From Pelodera strongyloides (lineage: Eukaryota > Nematoda > Chromadorea > Rhabditida > Rhabditidae): a stretch of 64,000 bases of DNA. Shown here piece by piece: positions 58,206-64,000 of the stretch. Position 1 is the stretch's first letter. Each line of letters starts with the position of its first letter. Where the stretch lies: NCBI GenBank assembly GCA_036852015.1, contig JAANDG010000487.1, positions 49,449 to 113,448 on the forward strand. The letters run 5' to 3'. The position numbers and the translations under genes are program-made. Under the pieces are notes generated by a model. It saw only the letters and a list, made by a program, of their open reading frames with translations. It had not been told where the DNA came from and did not search any database.

Positions 58206-59014
58206 AGCTATATAATAAACTCATTTTTCTTAATCTCTTTGTTAAGATAGTGCACAGTGTTGCTCATTACTGATACTATGATATGTGAATGGCCAAGAAA
58301 CCAGAGAAAAGGGATCCAAGAAAGAGTACTCTATGGGGGACGTCCGTGGTTAATAAAGTACAGGAGGCACGTGCCGGGCCTTTGGTCAGAGCCCTAAAAT
58401 GGATCCAGCCAAATGGTGAGTTTGAGTTATGTGGTACAATTTATGAATTGGTATAAGTCATTGCATCAGGAAAGTATAAATGGGAAGACTCGAGTACTCG
58501 AGTTCTTACAAAATCGTCTAGAAAGTTGGCACGCTTTTTTTTGCTGGTATATGTTATGAGAAATCATAGATCGCGTAATACAGAGAGCGCACAACAAGAT
58601 TTACAAACAGATGACAATACTTGATTCTCAAAAGTGTTTTCATAGAAAATCGAGAGAAAACCAAAGGGAAAATGAAGCCATTCAAAAGGCTTAGGGCACA
58701 GGGCTTAGGCTTAGGCCTAATGGGGTTTCCAAGTATTCCAAAAATTCGGCGTGATCCTGTCAATTCTGCACGAAACCTGCATATATAATATGGAAAATGA
58801 AAAAAATATTCTCGTGTGGTTACAAGCTACTGTAAATTTTCACCATACTTGGAAATCCCATAAGCCTAAAAATAGATCTATTCACAGCTGAAATAAAGTC
58901 GTTGATGCTAGAATTTATTGCTGGGTTTGTTCTTACAATAATTTACTATCTGGTCGTTTTCTATATTCCTCTACGTAGGAGGAGTAATCTACTTGATGAA
59001 TACACCTACACGAC

Positions 59015-59378
59015 TTAAAGGGATCAGCTCACCTTAAATTGTGTCTGTTTTTTTTTGTTTCTTTATTTTCTATAAGGAATAATAAAAATTTGGAATAGAA
59101 AAAGTAGTGTTCAATTTCAATACTCACGAAGATATTGGGTGATAAAGTGGTGGATTGATCGGGCCGAAATGCAAAAAGGGCAATTATCCTATACAAACAA
59201 GGCAGGACAATTGCCCTTTTTGTATTTCGGCCCGATCAATCCACCACTTTATCACCCAATATCTTCGTGAGTATTGAAATTGAACACTACTTTTTCTATT
59301 CCAAATTTTTATTATCCCTTATAGAAAATAAAGAAACAAAAAAAACAGACACAATTTAAGGTGAGCTGATCCCTTTAA
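59015..59378. mobile_element. Near-perfect palindromic TTAA MITE
   Basis: TTAA-AGGGATCAGCTCACC to GGTGAGCTGATCCCT-TTAA. The arms of about 165 bp pair almost base for base; the centre is 'atcctatacaaacaaggcag' between 'aagggcaatt' and 'aattgccctt'. The low divergence between arms suggests recent spread. Confidence 0.92.
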
Positions 59379-59479
59379 CAATATTGGCCATACCTCAGTG
59401 TTCATTGTCAGTTGCCATAAAGGTTAAAAAAGGTTAAGGTTAGCCCCGTCTTCACAATAGATCTGAACTCCGCGCGGGA

Positions 59480-59550
59480 CCATTGTCATTGTCACTGTCA
59501 TTGTCAGTTGATATACCATTGCCATTGTCATTGTCATTGTCATTATCAGT
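59480..59550. repeat. (GTCATT)n hexamer repeat
   Basis: Runs of 'cattgtcattgtcactgtca' type, imperfect. Confidence 0.7.
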
Positions 59551-60719
59551 TGCCTATGAAATGTACTAGTATTCCATATTAAGGTTACTGTACTGGGAGC
59601 TGGGTACTAGCTAAGGGCGAAGGGTTACGCTTAATTAGCCAAGGGACATTGGAGGGTAGTGCAAGTATACAAGTGGCCGGTAATCGCTTTTCCAAACGAA
59701 GGTATACTCTCCCACTCTCCCCTAGGTCACCTTTTATAATATCCCTCTACAATTAAAACCAGAGATCTTTAGATCAAAACCGCATGCGTCTAGCAACTTT
59801 GGTGCTGAACTATAAATTCGGGTCATTGTATCTTCAATAGTTACGTGCCGTAAAAGTTTTCTGCCTTTCTCAGTTGCATCAGCAAGTGTTTGAGATAGTT
59901 TTCGAAAAAAGATGACAACCTATCAACTGAAGTCTCTCTCGGGCACTTTAATAAAGCAACGGAAGGTTCTCGCTTCTTTGCCATCTTTTTCTTTTTAAAT
60001 GGAAAAAATCGTCCGACAAAAATGGGAAATATCAACTTCACATTGAGCCGCCAAATAGACTGGAAATCAAGGACTCATTCGGGAAAAGAAATAGGACCAC
60101 AGACTCCCATGGAAGGAGAAAAGGCGAGAAATCCTAAATTTAGTGATTTGTTTGATACCACAAGACTTTGGCAAATCTGATTAAGCAAGTCGAAGGTTAC
60201 GTCAAGTTTTGTCAAAGACAATGCGTTATTTACTGTTCATATTCACCGTATAAGGACGTTAAGTACATTTAGCAATGTATCTGTCTCCGCCGAGATTTTC
60301 TCTTCCCTCGAGCTTCTCTCGCTATGTCCAACTCTACGTCTCCTCTATCTCTCCTCCCCTCTCTCTCTCGCTATCGCTTTCCTTTTACCTTCTATCTCTT
60401 TACCTCAATATCTCGCTGCTCTTTATGTTATCCTTTTCCTTCCCTTTCTCCTTCTTGCTACCTTCTCTTTCCTTAATCATATTCTCTCTTTCTCGCTCTC
60501 GCTTTCTCCCTCGCTCCGAAATTCTCTCCTTTCTCGCTTCCCTTTAAAGCGGTGATCTACGGTGTCAATTTCTCATAGTTCGCTTGATAATTGATCTATC
60601 ATTACGATAGTCTTTACCTGAAAGAGGAACTATCTTCCAAGACATGAACTGAAAACCTTTGGACGAAAAACACGGAGAGCTGGTAGCAAAGAGCACACAC
60701 AAAAGTTTAAAGGGGTCGT

Positions 60720-60856
60720 TTATAGAGGGAGAGATAGAGAGAGAGAAGAGAGAGATAGATAGAGAAAGAGAAAGAGAGAGAGGGAGCGAGAGAGAGGGGA
60801 GAGAGAGAGTAATGAGAAATAGAAAGAGAGTGTAGAGAAGGCAGAGAGATAGAGAG
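60720..60856. repeat. (GA)n-rich tract
   Basis: Impure GA repeat of about 135 bp; a CT-rich block on the same strand lies at 60280-60545. Confidence 0.8.
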
Positions 60857-61061
60857 AAATACATCCTTGCAGGAATTCAGAGAACTGCTAGAGTGTGTAG
60901 GAAAGCAGGAGATAAATGACCAACTAGACAGTTGCTTTATTAAATGAAAAAAGTTGCAATAAAATAGAGTGATACGAAGCTCCTAATGTGAGTTTTTGAA
61001 AACGTGAACTTTGGTGCAATTTTCTAGGCCTGCTATTTTCGTCTGGAAGGCTCCGTCGAGG

Positions 61062-61069
61062 TATATAAA
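61062..61069 (+). promoter_or_regulatory. TATA box of glycine-rich gene 7
   Basis: TATATAAA lies 52 bp before the ATG. Confidence 0.5.
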
Positions 61070-61113
61070 GGGTAATGGGAGGCCAGTAAATGTGTCTCGG
61101 TGATATCCCAAAC

Positions 61114-62137
61114 ATGAAGTTCCTTCTCGTCCTCCTGGCCTGTATCCTGGCCGTTGTGCTGTAAGTCTTCGTCTTCGTCTTCGTCTTAAATCTTAAGTCT
61201 TATATCTTAGTTCGTAATATGTTTTGTCACTTACTGTGGTTGTGGGATCAGAGTAGAGGAATGACTTAATAGTAACGAATAATTGTTTTACTTTTACGAG
61301 GTTGACAAACGTTCGATCTCGAAGCACAAAGTAGTGTGGATAATAAATTTTATAAATTTTACAAAATTGTACAATTTTTGTTATAAATGTAATAATTTTA
61401 GTTCTGCACCCGCACCACAAAAGAAGGTCATTGTGGTGACCAAGTCCAACTCCGGCCCTGGATTTGGCGGTGGACCAAGCTTCGGAAGAGGTAAGAGAGT
61501 TTCTAGGTCCATTGTGCATAATACGCTAGGACCTGCAAGCTCGCGGAAAAGACCGCGCGCGCTCTTAAAAATAGAAATGGTAAACTGGGACTATAGTACT
61601 CTAAAAAGAGAAAAAAATAAATTTGCATAGGCTACTTAGGAAATGTCACCGTATACAAAGTTCCCAAGTTAGGTACAATACTGATTTGAAGGAGGAGGTT
61701 CATGAGAATTAAGTGCTCACTTATCATCCTTTTGTCGAAAGATAACTTCCAATAAACGAATTCTGTCAAAATTCTATTTCGTATTAAACCGCTGATTCAA
61801 ATCTTTAGTAAAGAGTAAATCGACGAAAGACTTACGTCTTATCTGGGTTGGGAGATCAATCGATAAATTCAGAAACGAATTTGCCTATTGTGTCCTAAAC
61901 TTGGATAACTGCCGTTTCGTGCCTTTAAGACGGTTTGAAATAATCATTATCATTCTTTTTTTTTAATAATCTTTATCTACAACTTTATATTTAGCTCCCC
62001 CACCAAGATTCCCTCCCCCTCCCCCTCCGAGACCCTCTCCTCCCTCATTCGGCCGTGGACCCAGCGGACCTGGACCCATTGGAGGATCTAAGGGATCTAA
62101 GGGACAGACCACCATCATCAAGATCATCAAGGGTTAA
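61114..62137 (+). CDS. Gly/Pro-rich secreted peptide 7, three exons
   Basis: Exon 1 is 61114-61160 (47 nt, MKFLLVLLACILAVV), exon 2 is 61402-61490 and exon 3 is 61995-62137, 92 aa in total. The mature part SAPAPQKKVIVVTKSNSG leads to GFGGGPSFGRG. An extra intron follows, then a proline block (APPPRFPPPPPPRP), SFGRGPSGPGPIGG, two SKG units and the tail QTTIIKIIKG-stop. The tail is related to the TTIIRG ends of genes 5 and 6, and a KKVIVVTK stretch near the N terminus resembles it too. Reading through the second intron would end in a non-homologous tail, so the three-exon model is preferred. Confidence 0.85.
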
Positions 62138-64000
62138 ACAACGCTTTAAACCAATATCATAAAAAAAATCAATAAAAACTCAAAAATCCAATCTTTGAGA
62201 GTTTGCAAAATAAAGCACAAGTAGACGTCGCACACAAAAGGGACACATTACAAGTTTGAAAAAGTGAAAAATTCAATCGTTGGTAGTTTCCACATATTAT
62301 GTCAATCCTTACTAGATATTGGATATTGTATCTACAGGTCATACGGAGTACAGTATAACATAGGATATTTCACTTGCAGCGTATCGATGCTGGAAACGAC
62401 AAGGCAAAAGCCAGCACGTATAAGGATTACATATGAAGTGAAAAACATCTAAAGCGGAATCCCGCGATTGTGAGATATCCCATTAAGCCGGTGTAGATCC
62501 TCTAAGCTGGAAGTAGCTGTTATTGGCACCGCAACTCTAAAACTACTATGCAGATTTTCAAAATGTCACATTCAAAAAAAAGTGTTTTCAGGATGGCGAA
62601 CGGATGAGGAAAGAAAAAAAAAATAAGCAGATAGCGTATACTTAGATAACCTACCATATCAGCTACGAATTCTTCTGTACTCGAGATTGCATGCGTGCTC
62701 TCTTTCACATGCATACTTCTTTGATGTCACACCCACATCCGTAGGCAGATCCAGAATCTGCAGCAAAGTACTGAATTAGCAGAACAAACCCATGATTCCG
62801 TCAAACAATCAAATGGTCTCACATAAAAACCATGACGGTATCAAGAACTGTAAGAGACAGAAATACTATAAAATTATCGATAACAATTTCATAGCTAATA
62901 TAGGTGCATCAACACTAACGCTGGATAGAATGGACGTCCAGCAAAGAAGTTCCTCACATCATTGAACGTTCATCCAAATTTCGTCGATCAATGTTGTTAG
63001 CTCTCACGACATCCGCCGCTGTTGTTGGCTGAATATGACTTTTATAATCTCATTAGAAAACTAGCCTGTACACATCCAAACGAAATGAATGATGATTATG
63101 CCCAAGAGGGACCACACAACGCACAAACAAAAGTATTCCTTGGTCCCCTTATACGAGACCATAGCGCACCCGTAGCCCTAAGTGGGTCGACACAGTGCGC
63201 GGAAGTGGCCTACGTAAACATCTTGCACTTATTTTCGGAAATTAAATGCAGCCTACTATATTTTCTGCTCCACGAAATGCACACTCTGTACTCGCATTCC
63301 CGTTTTCTCTGATATTTCTTTATCCGTTGGCTTCAAGCCAAGTGTTCATGCGAAATCTGTAACAAGTACCGTATACGAAATCAGCAGGCCAACCCCAACT
63401 TGCATTCGTTAGAAACACAAATAATAAGACTTACAAAACATGACCAAATAAAGCGTGTGTTGCAAAAAGAGAACAAAGAGAAGTTATGGATCGAACCTAA
63501 CTAGTTACCTCCAAAAAACGATGTATAGAACAAAATACCATATTGTCTCTGTTGAGTCGGCAGAGCTCAATCCCTACTATATTGCCAAAAGACATGTTCA
63601 AGTTAGTCCCCAGTGCTTAATATAATTACGACGCTATAAGACGCTCTAATTTTCCTGAGTATAGAAACAAGCTAAATAGGAGGGCAAAACACACTATTGT
63701 GCTCGTTAGCTTGAGTCAAACCTCATCCAATTCTAACTTGGCAAAAATTGAGAAAACACAATTGTACTATTTAAACCCAGTAGAAGTAGAGCCCACTTAT
63801 GTATTGAGGTATCCCACCAAATCGATAAATAGTGTTCTGCTGCACATGTTCGATGTTCCCTCCAAACCACATTCCCAATGGTGTTCAGTGTACCGTGCCT
63901 CTATCCGTCGTCAGAGAGCGAGGTGCTAAATTCTGTGGTATAATAAAGACAGTATCACATACAGGTGACAGACATATAATCAAACTCTTCAAACCATGGC
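62138..64000. other. No supported gene
   Basis: Both strands were searched. Open frames up to 96 codons (63022-63312 and 63699-63929 on the plus strand) have no signal peptide, family resemblance or splice partners. The window ends without a further gene start that I can support. Confidence 0.45.

Larger units (their letters stand above)
58206..61113. other. Gene-free spacer within the glycine-rich cluster
   Basis: No exon chain was found. It contains a short TTAGGC run near 58690-58715, a near-perfect palindromic MITE at 59015-59378, a (GTCATT)n run at 59480-59550, a CT-rich block at 60280-60545 and a GA-rich block at 60720-60856. Confidence 0.5.

Overview
The window looks like nuclear DNA of a nematode, most likely Caenorhabditis or a close relative. 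The reasons are interstitial TTAGGC (nematode telomere-type) repeats, many short exons with TTTCAG-like 3' splice sites, AT-rich introns, abundant palindromic TTAA/TTTAAA MITEs, and protein families typical of worms. Almost no gene is a single open frame, so the models below were assembled by hand. I chained exons on GT/AG borders, phase continuity and family similarity. No transcript data were available, so splice sites are inferences.

Layout. 1-10.8 kb: no convincing gene, with repeats and one TTAA MITE. 10.8-17.2 kb (+): a complete 15-exon glycerol kinase, 501 codons. 19.8-25.7 kb (-): a complete 10-exon sphingolipid delta-4 desaturase (DEGS type), 360 codons, with a very long (TTA)n tract in one intron. 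25.7-30.4 kb: gene-free and repeat-rich. 30.4-42.2 kb: a cluster of six small secreted genes (three on -, then three on +). They share a signal peptide, an FDNY-containing N-terminal module, usually a proline linker, a thrombospondin type 1-like module on a constant 97-nt exon, and a cysteine-rich C-terminal exon. One member has two modules, one is frameshifted, and a ~2.1 kb tandem duplication left an orphan last exon. 42.8-44.2 kb (+): an unrecognised Lys/Glu-rich 135-aa gene. 45.5-48.6 kb (-): a glucuronosyltransferase-like gene (GLAT/GLCT family) that appears broken by an in-frame stop and has a degenerate metal-binding motif. 49.4-62.1 kb (+): seven small glycine-rich secreted peptide genes. 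They share a 47-50 nt signal-peptide exon, a phase-2 intron and, in six, a TATA-like box 49-72 bp before the ATG. 62.1-64 kb: nothing supported.

The housekeeping enzymes (glycerol kinase, DEGS) are ordinary. The novelty lies in two adjacent families of small secreted proteins, one disulfide-rich and one glycine-rich, evolving by tandem duplication. That pattern is common for secreted defence, cuticle or extracellular-matrix genes, but no function can be read from sequence alone. MITEs are frequent; one forms the 3' splice region of a glycerol kinase intron.
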